Both the position numbers and the translations under genes were made by a program. Under the pieces are notes generated by a model. That model searched no databases. It was not told the DNA's origin and saw only the letters and a list, made by a program, of their open reading frames with translations. A stretch of 31,913 nt of DNA from an uncultured bacterium (GTDB lineage Bacteria; Actinomycetota; Coriobacteriia; Coriobacteriales; Eggerthellaceae): contig CAJMLT010000015.1 of assembly GCA_905214325.1 (NCBI GenBank), positions 1-31,913 of the forward strand. The letters run 5' to 3'. Positions 7,338 through 15,570 of this stretch are shown here, one piece after another. Position 1 is the first letter of the stretch. Each line of letters opens with the position of its first letter.

Positions 7338-8525
7338 TTACTCTTCAATACCGAGATACTTGATTGCACCCGTACCGACACCTTGAGCACGTTGCTCAAG
7401 ATCGCTAAAGGCTTCGCTTATCTGCTCGAGCGTGATATCAGCTCCGCCGAGACCCGCAATGAAATCGCTAACGGGAACCTGCAGGCCCGCTTCATAGAGC
7501 GCTGCGCGTACTTCGAGAGCGAGAGGTGCATGAGGGGAACCGAAGGAATCGGATCGATCGATAACGCCGATAGCCTTGGCACCTTTGCATGCCTCAGCGA
7601 TCTGAGCTGCAGGGAACGGACGGAAGATACGAGGACGGACAACGCCGACCTTCTTGCCCTGAGCACGCATTTGGCGAGCCTGGAAGCGAACGTTGCCGGC
7701 GCAAGATCCGAGTACGACGATGATGTAATCGGCATCTTCGGTACCCCAACAATCGACAACATCGAAGGGACGGCCCGTGATTTCAGCCCATTCCTTACCA
7801 TGCTTTTCAATGGCGGACATCGAATCATCGATTGCCCGACGCTCGGTGAGCTTGTACTTCATATAGCCATTGCCCAATGTGGCGAACATGCCCTGACCAA
7901 CCGGCTTATCGGTGTCGAGCAAGGGGTAGAGCGGCTTGTAGTCGCCGACGTAATCCTTGACGACCTGATCCTCTTCCATGACGCAACAATCCATAGCGTG
8001 CGTGGTCACGAAGCCATCGAGCGAAGTGAGAACGGGAAGCAAAACATCGGGATCTTCTGCCACCTTGAAAGAGATGATCGTGTTGTCGTAGGCCTCCTGA
8101 GCGGTTTCGGCGAACATGATGATCCAACCCGTATCGCGGGCACCCATGATGTCGGAATGATCACCGTGGATGTTGATAGGGGCGGACAATGCACGATTGG
8201 CGTTTGCCATGACGATGGGACAACGCATACCGGAAGCGATGTGGAGTTCCTCCCACATGAAGGCAAGACCCTGAGAGCTGGTAGCCGTTGCAACGCGGGC
8301 GCCGGCAGCGGAAGCACCGATACAGGCGGACAGCGCGGAATGCTCCGACTCGACCGCCACGTATTCAGTCGTCACCTTACCATCAGCGACGAACTTGGCG
8401 TAGCCTTCGACGATGGTGGTCTGAGGGGTAATAGGATATGCAGCCATGACATCAGGGTTAACCTGGCGCATAGCATCTGCAACCATCTGGTTGCCGGTAG
8501 CGGAAAACATCTTCTTTTCGGCCAT
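7338..8525 (-). CDS. porA: Pyruvate:ferredoxin oxidoreductase, alpha subunit
   Basis: The 395-residue subunit carries the pyrimidine-binding and transketolase-C-like domains. Seen: AAYPITPQTTIVE (about 29-41), the catalytic-region VESEHSALSACIGASAAGARVATATSSQGL written here as two adjacent family blocks, and APINIHGDHSDIMGARDTGW, the block typical of pyruvate-specific enzymes. The C-terminal domain begins near IIVVLGSCAGN. Its start lies 2 bases after the porD stop with GGGGAG at 5 bases, so translation is probably coupled. The complex supplies reduced ferredoxin in anaerobic metabolism. Confidence 0.95.
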   Translation of the reverse strand: MAEKKMFSATGNQMVADAMRQVNPDVMAAYPITPQTTIVEGYAKFVADGKVTTEYVAVESEHSALSACIGASAAGARVATATSSQGLAFMWEELHIASGMRCPIVMANANRALSAPINIHGDHSDIMGARDTGWIIMFAETAQEAYDNTIISFKVAEDPDVLLPVLTSLDGFVTTHAMDCCVMEEDQVVKDYVGDYKPLYPLLDTDKPVGQGMFATLGNGYMKYKLTERRAIDDSMSAIEKHGKEWAEITGRPFDVVDCWGTEDADYIIVVLGSCAGNVRFQARQMRAQGKKVGVVRPRIFRPFPAAQIAEACKGAKAIGVIDRSDSFGSPHAPLALEVRAALYEAGLQVPVSDFIAGLGGADITLEQISEAFSDLEQRAQGVGTGAIKYLGIEE

Positions 8526-8527
8526 GG

Positions 8528-8854
8528 CTACTCCCCTTCCTCGGCGATTGCCTTAGCTTCGGAGATAAGCTCCAAAGCGTTGAATTTACATTCGCTCACA
8601 CAGACACCGCAACCCTTGCAGTGATCCAAGTCGATACCCGTCATTTCTCCGTCGGCTACCCGAACGGAAGAGTCGGGGCAATACATCCAGCAGAGCATGC
8701 AGTTGGTGCATGCTTCCTTGTCCCAGATGGGACGCATGGAACGCCAGCCGCCGGTATAGCAATTGACGGAAGTGCCCGCCTCGGGGCATACATAACCCGT
8801 AGGGAAATCAGACGGCTTCCAGTTATCGTAGTTTTCACCGTTGAATTCGGTCAT
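8528..8854 (-). CDS. porD: Pyruvate:ferredoxin oxidoreductase, delta subunit (2x[4Fe-4S] ferredoxin)
   Basis: The 108-residue ferredoxin-like subunit has two CxxCxxCxxxC clusters: C49, C52, C55, C59 and C79, C82, C85, C89. It carries electrons from the porB cluster towards external ferredoxin. The N-terminal 40 residues form the usual PorD extension. Its ATG overlaps the porG stop by one base (TAATG), with AGGAGGTGCAGGAG just upstream, so the two genes are translationally coupled. Confidence 0.94.
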   Translation of the reverse strand: MTEFNGENYDNWKPSDFPTGYVCPEAGTSVNCYTGGWRSMRPIWDKEACTNCMLCWMYCPDSSVRVADGEMTGIDLDHCKGCGVCVSECKFNALELISEAKAIAEEGE

Positions 8855-9426
8855 TACTCCTGCACCTCCTGATAAGCACGATCGACGCTTTCGAGATTGG
8901 CGTTGATCATTTCCTGAGAGAACTTCTTACCAAAGGTGATGATGAGACGTTCCTTGACCAATTCAGCGGGGAACAGACCCGTGACCTTGGCCAAAGCGCC
9001 TACGATGGGAGTGTTTGGCATATCCTTTTTGATGGTAGCCAATGCGATGCCCGTAGCATCGACGACGGCAACCCTCATGGACGCAGGTGCATTCACCGCG
9101 GCGCGGGCTTCTTCTGCCGACATGGTGGTATTGAAAATCAGAACACCATCCTCGTGCATTCCCTCACAGACATCCGAAGACTCCAGCAAGGTGTCGTCCA
9201 ATACGATCACGATGTCGGGATTCTGAATGTTGTTGTGAACTTCGATGGGCTCACTTGATACGCGCGTATATGCCTTCAAAGGCGCACCCGTTCGCTCGGG
9301 TCCATATTCGGGCATGGCCTGAATATAGTTGCCCTGCAAAAGCGCTGTATCTGCAACGAGCTTCGCCGCCGTAACCGCACCTTGGCCAGCCCGTGCGTGC
9401 CAGCGAATTTCGATCAACTCTGACAT
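8854..9426 (-). CDS. porG: Pyruvate:ferredoxin oxidoreductase, gamma subunit
   Basis: The first gene of porGDAB. I choose the ATG at 9426 (190 residues): GGAGAGGT lies just upstream and the protein then starts MSELIEIRWHARAGQGAVTA, the normal PorG start with its 'GxGGQG' loop. A longer in-frame extension back to 9528 has no support. PEYGPERTGAP (about 51-61) is a second family block. The subunit helps position CoA and closes the alpha-beta interface. Confidence 0.94.
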   Translation of the reverse strand: MSELIEIRWHARAGQGAVTAAKLVADTALLQGNYIQAMPEYGPERTGAPLKAYTRVSSEPIEVHNNIQNPDIVIVLDDTLLESSDVCEGMHEDGVLIFNTTMSAEEARAAVNAPASMRVAVVDATGIALATIKKDMPNTPIVGALAKVTGLFPAELVKERLIITFGKKFSQEMINANLESVDRAYQEVQE

Positions 9427-9472
9427 ACCTCTCCTCTCGTCCTTAATGTTCGCTTTCAAAACAAGCTTCTCC

Positions 9473-9481
9473 ATTGTATCA
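9473..9481 (-). promoter_or_regulatory. Candidate extended -10 promoter of porGDAB
   Basis: Minus strand TGATACAAT is a TGn-extended -10 with TACAAT (5 of 6). No good -35 lies 16-18 bases upstream, as extended -10 promoters allow. It would give a leader of about 40 bases to porG. Confidence 0.4.
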
Positions 9482-9562
9482 GTCGTGAGGCATCGGCTCT
9501 GTGGAGTTTTAGGCAAATCGGAACTCATTCGGTAAATGGGTCTCTTGGCGGATCAGGGGTAT

Positions 9563-9591
9563 CTTATAGGCGATGAACGGTATCAGGTCCA
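9563..9591 (-). promoter_or_regulatory. Second candidate promoter of porGDAB
   Basis: TGGACC (9586-9591; 4 of 6), a 17-base spacer and TATAAG (9563-9568; 5 of 6). The -35 overlaps the stop of the membrane-protein gene. It would give a leader of about 130 bases. No terminator is visible between that gene and porG, so read-through is also possible. Confidence 0.4.
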
Positions 9592-11760
9592 GAATTCGAC
9601 CATTTCGACGAGGCCTTGATAGGCCCAAGGATACACATCCGAAAGCCACCCGGTTTCCGGCACGAAGCACAGGATCAACGAATAGCACACGCTGATCGCC
9701 ACAACGGTGAGCAATATACGCATAAACACCTTGTGATCCGATTCGTCCGGCTTGATCGCCTCGTTGACGATAAAGGCAAGCAACACCGATGCGGCCAGGA
9801 ACATAAAACTGAAGTCGGCATAGTAGCGCTGGAGGATGCCGGCGGCCTGAGCGTCGAGCAAGGCAACAACCACGCCGGAGACCAACATGACGATAACCAC
9901 ACCGGCAATGGTGTTGGTCGAGCGTTGACGGAAACGAAACGCCAGGATTCGACGGGAGAAAGCGAGGATCCACAGAATGGGCAGGCAGACGAAAATGCCG
10001 CCGAACGTGACCTCTTTGATGGTCTGCCCCATATAGGTGGTCTCGAAGGGTGCCGGCTGAATCCAAGGAAACACCCCGGTGGTGGTCGGCGTCTGCAGGA
10101 AATAGGCGAATAGCGCCGGCAGGAAACGTCCCATGTTGTAGCCGCGTAACGTCATATCGTTCACGGTGAGATTGTAGTTCGCGCCGAAATTCAACGGCGA
10201 ACCGAAACGGGCTCGGTTGTACCACATGATTCCCGCAGCAACCACGAAGTAAGGCGCAAGAAGGCAGACGAATTCCTTCTTTCCCCGAGGTGTGAGAATA
10301 TGCTTCTCCGTGATAAAGCGCCGCCAGAACAAGGGAAACGCCAGCAAGGAAAAGACGACGAGCTGCGGACGACAGCCGACGACCAACGCCATGCACAACG
10401 ACCCGGCAAGATACCAGCCGCCGCCCCTTTCGGAGGCACGCCCTCGCACCCAGCAATAAAGCCCCCACACCGTAAAGGCCAGCGCCATCATGATAGGAAG
10501 GGAATAAAACGTCGGAAACTTTATGAGGTAGAGAACACCCGAACACAACACAAGGGGAATCTGCAACAGAAGAAACAGACCGAGACTGACCCGTTTGAAG
10601 TGGTACCGGGCGAAACGCTCCATGAGAGCGGTGCAGCCCAATATGAAAGCGATACAACAGATGAGCACACCGATCGCCGTCGGGAAGCTGGCACCGGTCA
10701 GCAAATAGAAGGGCAAATAGAAGATGAGGACGGGAACCACGCCGAAATAGACGTAGTAATGCCCCTCGTAATAGGCCGTGTCGAAAAGATATGCTTGACC
10801 CGTCTGCTTCTGCATCTCATCACGAGCCCCCTTGTCATAGGGGTTGTCCATCTGCACAAGCCATTCGGGGGGTTCGACTTCGAGATAAAGCTGGCCATGA
10901 GCCATCGCTTTGGCCAATTCGGAATACTGCTGAGCATTATCGCCGCCGGTTTCGTAGACGTTGACGATACTTTTCCCATCCCAAGATCCAGCGTTATAGC
11001 TCGACGTAGCGACACCGACGAGATTAGATCCCAAAAAGAGATAACTCGTGAGCAGTACGATTTCTATACCCGTCGCCAACGCGATACAGAATTTCGATTT
11101 ACGGGGATGCTCCTTGATATGACAGCGATAGATACTCGATTTGGGTCGGAAGATGTAGATCAACGCCAAAAGACCCATCGTCAGCATGAAGCGCAGAGAA
11201 TTGAATTCGAACGGCTGAGGGGTATTGATCTTCAGAGTTTCGAGCAAAATGGGATAGGTGAGATCATCGCCACCGATTTCGATACGCAGACTTTCTATGT
11301 TCCCCGTGCTCTGGAGATAGATGTATTGGCTCTCACGTAGATTCGTCGCCACATTCGTCGTAGGAACACCCATGGTGTATTCCGTCGTGGAAAAATAGGT
11401 TTCATGCGCCTCATCGGTGAACTTGATATCGACCTCTATGTTCTGGGCCGCCTGCGCCGTATCGAAACCCAAATAGATGTTTTCGATGGTCTTATTGAGA
11501 TTGTGGAACTCGATGACATTGTCCCTCGAGGTAATGCGGAAGTCCTCCCCGTTTTCCGTTTGAGCAAGTTTGACCTTGTCGTCAAGGCAAATCTCATCGA
11601 ACGAGGCCGAGCGGAAAAAGTTCATATTGAACAAAAAGACTTCGAGAAGCAGGGCGATAACCATCACGATTGCCGCACATTTCGCGATATGGACAAGGGA
11701 GGCCCTGTGGTCCGCAAGCAGACGTGGCACTTCCCTCGATATGTCCTCAAATGATTTCAC
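9583..11760 (-). CDS. Large multi-pass membrane protein, possible GT-C type glycosyltransferase
   Basis: The 725-residue protein has an N-terminal membrane helix (about 27-46), a polar, probably extracytoplasmic domain (about 50-188), then about ten further hydrophobic helices to the C-terminus. The block LYLEVEPPEWLVQMDNPYD followed by AYLFDTAYYEGHYYVYFG (about 291-340) resembles a motif found in predicted GT-C glycosyltransferases that use polyprenyl-phosphate sugars at the cell surface; this is recall, not a search. The acceptor is unknown. The start taken is a GTG at 11760 with no strong ribosome binding site, only 26 bases beyond the adk terminator. A start slightly downstream is possible. 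Confidence 0.75.
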   Translation of the reverse strand: MKSFEDISREVPRLLADHRASLVHIAKCAAIVMVIALLLEVFLFNMNFFRSASFDEICLDDKVKLAQTENGEDFRITSRDNVIEFHNLNKTIENIYLGFDTAQAAQNIEVDIKFTDEAHETYFSTTEYTMGVPTTNVATNLRESQYIYLQSTGNIESLRIEIGGDDLTYPILLETLKINTPQPFEFNSLRFMLTMGLLALIYIFRPKSSIYRCHIKEHPRKSKFCIALATGIEIVLLTSYLFLGSNLVGVATSSYNAGSWDGKSIVNVYETGGDNAQQYSELAKAMAHGQLYLEVEPPEWLVQMDNPYDKGARDEMQKQTGQAYLFDTAYYEGHYYVYFGVVPVLIFYLPFYLLTGASFPTAIGVLICCIAFILGCTALMERFARYHFKRVSLGLFLLLQIPLVLCSGVLYLIKFPTFYSLPIMMALAFTVWGLYCWVRGRASERGGGWYLAGSLCMALVVGCRPQLVVFSLLAFPLFWRRFITEKHILTPRGKKEFVCLLAPYFVVAAGIMWYNRARFGSPLNFGANYNLTVNDMTLRGYNMGRFLPALFAYFLQTPTTTGVFPWIQPAPFETTYMGQTIKEVTFGGIFVCLPILWILAFSRRILAFRFRQRSTNTIAGVVIVMLVSGVVVALLDAQAAGILQRYYADFSFMFLAASVLLAFIVNEAIKPDESDHKVFMRILLTVVAISVCYSLILCFVPETGWLSDVYPWAYQGLVEMVEFWT

Positions 11761-11786
11761 GGGTTACCATTGTAGAAGAAGAGACG

Positions 11787-11827
11787 AAAAAAATCCCCCG
11801 AGATACGAAAGAAGTACCTCGGGGGAT
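11787..11827 (-). terminator. Strong intrinsic terminator after adk
   Basis: Minus strand ATCCCCCGAGGTAC and GTATCTCGGGGGAT form a near-perfect 14-bp stem with a TTCTTTC loop, followed by TTTTTTT. It lies 22 bases after the adk stop. Confidence 0.93.
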
Positions 11828-11849
11828 CCGGTGCGAAAAGAGTGCGATC

Positions 11850-12476
11850 CTACAGGTTGAGCGCCTTCTGAACAGCGTCGAAAACGACTTCGGGATCACG
11901 ATCGCCGTCGATGTCGATCAAGAGATCGCAACCGCGATAGTAATCGATCAAAGGAGCAGTCGAGCTTTCGTAGACGTCAAGGCGGTTGCGGACCGTCTGT
12001 TCGTTGTCATCGTCGCGCTGATACATTTCTCCGGAACATTTAGGGCATGTCGCATCTGCGGCCGTACCGATATAGCCACATGCGCGGCACATACGACGCG
12101 AGGTAAGACGCTTGATGATGACTTCCTTGTCCACATCAACGAGAAGCGCTGCATCGAGAGGGCGATTGAGATCGGACAATTCGGAATCGAGCGCGACCGC
12201 TTGAACCGACGTCCGAGGGAATCCATCGAGGATGAAACCGGCTTGGGTGTCCTCATCTTGCAGACGCTCTTTGACCAAATCGATGACGAGATCATCGGGA
12301 ACAAGGTCTCCTGCATCCATGAAGGTCTTCGCTTTAATGCCCAAAGGAGTCTGGTTCTTCACCGCTGCACGAAGAATGTCTCCCGTGGAAATATGGACGA
12401 ATCCGAACTTTTCCACAAGCTTTGCAGCCTGAGTGCCCTTGCCCGCGCCGGGCGCACCTAACAACACGATATTCAT
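11850..12476 (-). CDS. adk: Adenylate kinase, zinc-containing lid
   Basis: The 208-residue enzyme interconverts AMP + ATP and 2 ADP in the cytosol. Seen: P-loop GAPGAGKGT (7-15), AMP-site STGDILR (30-36), DGFPRT (84-89), and a lid with four zinc cysteines C130, C133, C144, C147 (CRACG and CPKC), followed by RDDDNEQTVRNRL. The ATG follows GAAAGGATATTTTA. It keeps the common position after secY but is separated from it by a terminator (12525-12575), and has a candidate promoter of its own. map and infA, which usually follow, are missing. Confidence 0.97.
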   Translation of the reverse strand: MNIVLLGAPGAGKGTQAAKLVEKFGFVHISTGDILRAAVKNQTPLGIKAKTFMDAGDLVPDDLVIDLVKERLQDEDTQAGFILDGFPRTSVQAVALDSELSDLNRPLDAALLVDVDKEVIIKRLTSRRMCRACGYIGTAADATCPKCSGEMYQRDDDNEQTVRNRLDVYESSTAPLIDYYRGCDLLIDIDGDRDPEVVFDAVQKALNL

Positions 12477-12505
12477 TAAAATATCCTTTCAATCGTCGTG
12501 CCCCT

Positions 12506-12535
12506 ATTCTACAAAGAGCACCCGAACAAAAACAA
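12506..12535 (-). promoter_or_regulatory. Candidate adk promoter
   Basis: TTGTTT (12530-12535), an 18-base spacer and TAGAAT (12506-12511; 5 of 6). It overlaps the tail of the secY terminator, which would allow adk to be expressed independently of the ribosomal operon. Confidence 0.4.
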
Positions 12536-12575
12536 CCCTTCTCTTATTCGCAATGAATATCGGAGAAGGGTTGTT
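12525..12575 (-). terminator. Intrinsic terminator after secY
   Basis: Minus strand AACAACCCTTCTC pairs perfectly over 13 bp with GAGAAGGGTTGTT, with an AT-rich 19-base loop and the tail TTTGTT directly after it. It lies 20 bases after the secY stop and ends the rplB-secY transcript. Confidence 0.88.
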
Positions 12576-12595
12576 CTCTACAGTGAATCGAATTC

Positions 12596-13876
12596 CTACT
12601 TGAAGAAGCCGTCGTAGTTATACATCTTCAACTGCGACTCGATCTTGCTCATGGTATCGAGAGCGACACCGATCATGATCAAGATGGAAGTACCGCCGAA
12701 CGCTTGGATCAGCGAGTTATCCGTGAAGAAGAAGAAGATCGAAGGGACGACCGCTATCACCGCAATGAAGATAGCACCGGGCAAGGTGACGCGATGGAGA
12801 ACATCTTTGATGTACTGCACCGTATTGGCACCAGGACGGATGCCGGGTATGAAGCCACCTTGACGCTGCAGATTTTCAGCCGTGTCTTCGGGATTGAATA
12901 CGATAGATGTATAGAAGTACGCGAAGAACACGATGAAGAGCGCCGTCAGGATCCAGTTCACCCAACCAGCCGACATGGCGTTTGCGACACCGGTCAACCA
13001 GTCGATATTGAACAGTGCGGCTATCTGGGCCGGGAAATAAATCAAACAACTAGCGAAGATGATGGGGATAACACCCGCCGCATTTATCTTCAAGGGAAGA
13101 TAAGAGCTCTGTCCACCCATCACGCGGCGGCCCTGAACACGCTTTGCGTAGCTGACAGGGATACGCCGCTGTGCGCGCTCCACGAAGATAATCGCGGGAA
13201 TGCACAGCAAAACGATGAGAAGGATGAGAACCGTGATGGCGATACCCATACCCATATCGGCCTGCAGGTTGATCGAAGAGAAGATAGCCGAGGGAACCGA
13301 CGCGATGATCGAAACGAAGATGATCAAAGACATACCGTTACCGACACCACGCTGGGTGATCAATTCACCCATCCACATGATGAGTGCCGTACCCACGATC
13401 AAAGTGAAGACAACCATGAAGCTCGTCACGATTCCGGGAACATCCTGGTTGAACACGACCCCATAGGTGGGAGACTGGAACAAGAACAGATAGCCAAGAG
13501 CGTTGACGAAGCCCAGAGCAAGCGTCAGATAACGCGTCACCTGCGTGATGCGCCTACGTCCGGTTTCCCCTTCACGTGCCCAACGACCAACGGCGGGGAT
13601 AACACCCTGCATCAGCTGCATGATGATCGACGCGGTGATATAGGGCATGATTCCGAGAGCGAACACGGAAAAATTTGAAAGCGCACCACCCGTGAACAAG
13701 TCGAGCATCACCATGGACACTCCCTGATCCTGAAAGGAATTGGCAAACGCCTGGAAAGGGATGCCCGGGACGGGAATATATGCGCCCAATCGATAGAGAA
13801 CAAGAATCCCCAGAGTGAAGAGAATCTTATTCCTCAGCTCAGGGACCTTGAACGCCTGTACGAGAGAACTTAGCAA
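12596..13876 (-). CDS. secY: Preprotein translocase subunit SecY
   Basis: The 426-residue channel protein of the Sec translocon has ten predicted membrane helices. Seen: the N-terminal VPELRNKILFTL, YIPVPGIP before helix 2, the plug region, RRIPVSYAKR in the cytoplasmic loop, and PGIRPGANTVQYI late in the chain. The start is TTG at 13876, overlapping the last 7 bases of rplO, which indicates translational coupling. It is the last gene of the long rplB-secY ribosomal unit. Confidence 0.96.
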   Translation of the reverse strand: MLSSLVQAFKVPELRNKILFTLGILVLYRLGAYIPVPGIPFQAFANSFQDQGVSMVMLDLFTGGALSNFSVFALGIMPYITASIIMQLMQGVIPAVGRWAREGETGRRRITQVTRYLTLALGFVNALGYLFLFQSPTYGVVFNQDVPGIVTSFMVVFTLIVGTALIMWMGELITQRGVGNGMSLIIFVSIIASVPSAIFSSINLQADMGMGIAITVLILLIVLLCIPAIIFVERAQRRIPVSYAKRVQGRRVMGGQSSYLPLKINAAGVIPIIFASCLIYFPAQIAALFNIDWLTGVANAMSAGWVNWILTALFIVFFAYFYTSIVFNPEDTAENLQRQGGFIPGIRPGANTVQYIKDVLHRVTLPGAIFIAVIAVVPSIFFFFTDNSLIQAFGGTSILIMIGVALDTMSKIESQLKMYNYDGFFK

Positions 13877-14319
13877 GGTTCTTCGACCTTTCCTCCGGCT
13901 GCTTCGATCTTCGCCTTAGCGGAAGCAGAAACCTTATCGACTTTCACGGTCAGCGCCTTGGTGATTTCACCGTCGCCCAAAACCTTGATGAGATCGGTAG
14001 TGTTCTTGACAATACCTTTGTCCACCAGAGCCTGAGCATCAACGACGTCACCGGCTTCGAACTTCAGCTCGAGACGGGCGACATTCACCGGCACGTATTC
14101 GTTGCGGTTGATATTACGGAAACCGGGAAGTTTTGGCAAACGACGAGCCAGAGGAGTCTGACCACCTTCGAAGCCAGCACCCTTACCGCCACCGGCACGG
14201 GACTTCTGACCATTGAAACCACGACCGGAAGTCTTACCGCTTCCGGAAGCAGGACCGCGACCGACACGTTTGCGGTTGCGCTTCGATCCTTCAGCTGGCT
14301 GCAAATCTTTGAGTTCCAT
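13870..14319 (-). CDS. rplO: 50S ribosomal protein L15
   Basis: The 149-residue L15 is a late-assembly 50S protein with a long basic, glycine-rich N-terminal extension threading 23S rRNA (KRVGRGPASGSGKTSGRG, then GQKSRAGG). The C-terminal globular half carries the L15 signature. AAAAGGAG precedes the ATG. The preceding gap to rpmD is unusually long and structured (14341-14420). Confidence 0.97.
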   Translation of the reverse strand: MELKDLQPAEGSKRNRKRVGRGPASGSGKTSGRGFNGQKSRAGGGKGAGFEGGQTPLARRLPKLPGFRNINRNEYVPVNVARLELKFEAGDVVDAQALVDKGIVKNTTDLIKVLGDGEITKALTVKVDKVSASAKAKIEAAGGKVEEPC

Positions 14320-14340
14320 GAATTTCTCCTTTTTCGCTAT

Positions 14341-14420
14341 CCCCTATCGAAGGGGGTCGGCAGCTCGCCGCCGACGAACTTATCTTGTTTATGGGTTCGG
14401 CCCGAAAAGTACGGGCCGAA
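14341..14420 (-). other. Three consecutive hairpins in the rpmD-rplO gap
   Basis: In the 123-base gap the minus-strand RNA can form TTCGGCCCG/CGGGCCGAA (14396-14420, 9 bp), GTCGGC/GCCGAC (14356-14375, 6 bp) and CCCC/GGGG (14341-14355), in that order before the rplO ribosome binding site. None has a U-tract, so these are not ordinary terminators. Processing, stability or protein binding are possible roles. Confidence 0.6.
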
Positions 14421-14442
14421 TAGTAATGCATGATGTGATGAT

Positions 14443-14634
14443 CTAAATCTCTTCGACTTCCACAAGGTGCTTGACCTTGAAGATCATGCCGCGGACACAC
14501 GGGTTGTCGACCTGCTCGACGCTGCGGCCGATCTTTCCGAGACCAAGCGCTTTCAAAGTGGCACCCTGATCGTATTTGTAGCCGATGGCACTTTTGACCT
14601 GAGTAACGCGGAGAGTTTTCTTAGCTTCAGCCAT
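14443..14634 (-). CDS. rpmD: 50S ribosomal protein L30
   Basis: The 63-residue L30 has the usual short bacterial form: LRVTQVKSAIGY at the start and a core TLKALGLGKIGR, with VRGMIFKVKHLVEV at the end. The ATG overlaps the rpsE stop by one base (TAATG). It is a peripheral 50S protein. Confidence 0.96.
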   Translation of the reverse strand: MAEAKKTLRVTQVKSAIGYKYDQGATLKALGLGKIGRSVEQVDNPCVRGMIFKVKHLVEVEEI

Positions 14635-15161
14635 TAGTTCTTCTCCTTCCAGCCATACATGTCGGCAACGGAGATACCGCGACGCTTCGCAACGTCTTCG
14701 GGGCTCTGCATTTCCTTCAGACCCTCGGCTGCCGCCTTGACGATGTTCATTGCATTGTCGGTTCCCAAAGACTTGGTGAGAACGTCGGTCACACCCGCAA
14801 GCTCGAGGACTGCACGGACGGGACCACCGGCGATAACACCGGTACCGGGAGTAGCGGGCTTGAGCAGCACGCGACCGGCACCGTAGATACCCATGATCTC
14901 GTGGGGAAGCGTCTTCTCCGGAGTCAAAGGAACCGTGAACATATTTTTCTTGGCATCTTCGATGCCCTTCTTGATGGCAACGGGTACTTCCTGAGATTTA
15001 CCCATGCCGACACCCACGCGACCGTTACCATCGCCGACGACGACGAGAGCGGTCAAAGCGAAACGACGACCACCCTTAACGACCTTGGAGACGCGGTTAA
15101 TGTAGACGACACGCTCCTGAAGCTCAGGAACGCCTGCCTGGTTTTCTTGTTTACGAGCCAT
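14634..15161 (-). CDS. rpsE: 30S ribosomal protein S5
   Basis: The 175-residue S5 begins at the ATG at 15161 (MARKQ), which has AGAGGG 6 bases upstream; an in-frame TTG two codons earlier is not needed. Seen: the double-stranded RNA-binding domain with RVSKVVKGGRRFALTALVVV and GDGNGRVGVGMGKSQEV, then the C-terminal domain GVIAGGPVRAVLELAGV. S5 lies at the mRNA entry and decoding region. Confidence 0.97.
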   Translation of the reverse strand: MARKQENQAGVPELQERVVYINRVSKVVKGGRRFALTALVVVGDGNGRVGVGMGKSQEVPVAIKKGIEDAKKNMFTVPLTPEKTLPHEIMGIYGAGRVLLKPATPGTGVIAGGPVRAVLELAGVTDVLTKSLGTDNAMNIVKAAAEGLKEMQSPEDVAKRRGISVADMYGWKEKN

Positions 15162-15174
15162 TCTCAACCCTCTC

Positions 15175-15543
15175 TTAGAACTTCAGGCCTGTTTCGCGGG
15201 CAGCATCGGCAACAGCCTTGATGCGTCCGTGATACAAGTTACCGCCACGGTCGAAAACTACTTCCGTGACTCCGTTTTCCTGTGCTTTCTTCCCGATCAA
15301 TGCCCCCAGAGCAGCGGCACCTTCGACGGTGGCTCCCCCTTTGTCGGTGGCCTTGAATTCGGAACCCAGAGTGGAGACAGCGCAAATGGTCTTACCCGCG
15401 ACGTCATCGATAATCTGAGCATACATATTCGCATTCGAACGCGTGATGCATAAACGCGGACGAGCAGCCGTGCCTGAAATCTTACCGCGAACACGAGTGT
15501 GGCGGCGACGCAAGCCGGCTTGTTTCTTTTGAAGCTTCTTCAT
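15175..15543 (-). CDS. rplR: 50S ribosomal protein L18
   Basis: The 122-residue L18 binds 5S rRNA in the central protuberance. The ATG at 15543 (MKKLQKKQAGLRRRHTRVRG) has AAAGGG upstream; the frame also extends to a TTG five codons earlier, which I reject. Seen: RPRLCITRSNANMYAQIID and FDRGGNLYHGRIKAVADAAR near the end, both family signatures. It lies 13 bases before rpsE. Confidence 0.97.
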   Translation of the reverse strand: MKKLQKKQAGLRRRHTRVRGKISGTAARPRLCITRSNANMYAQIIDDVAGKTICAVSTLGSEFKATDKGGATVEGAAALGALIGKKAQENGVTEVVFDRGGNLYHGRIKAVADAARETGLKF

Positions 15544-15570
15544 AAGTAACCCTTTCAATCCTTATTGCGT

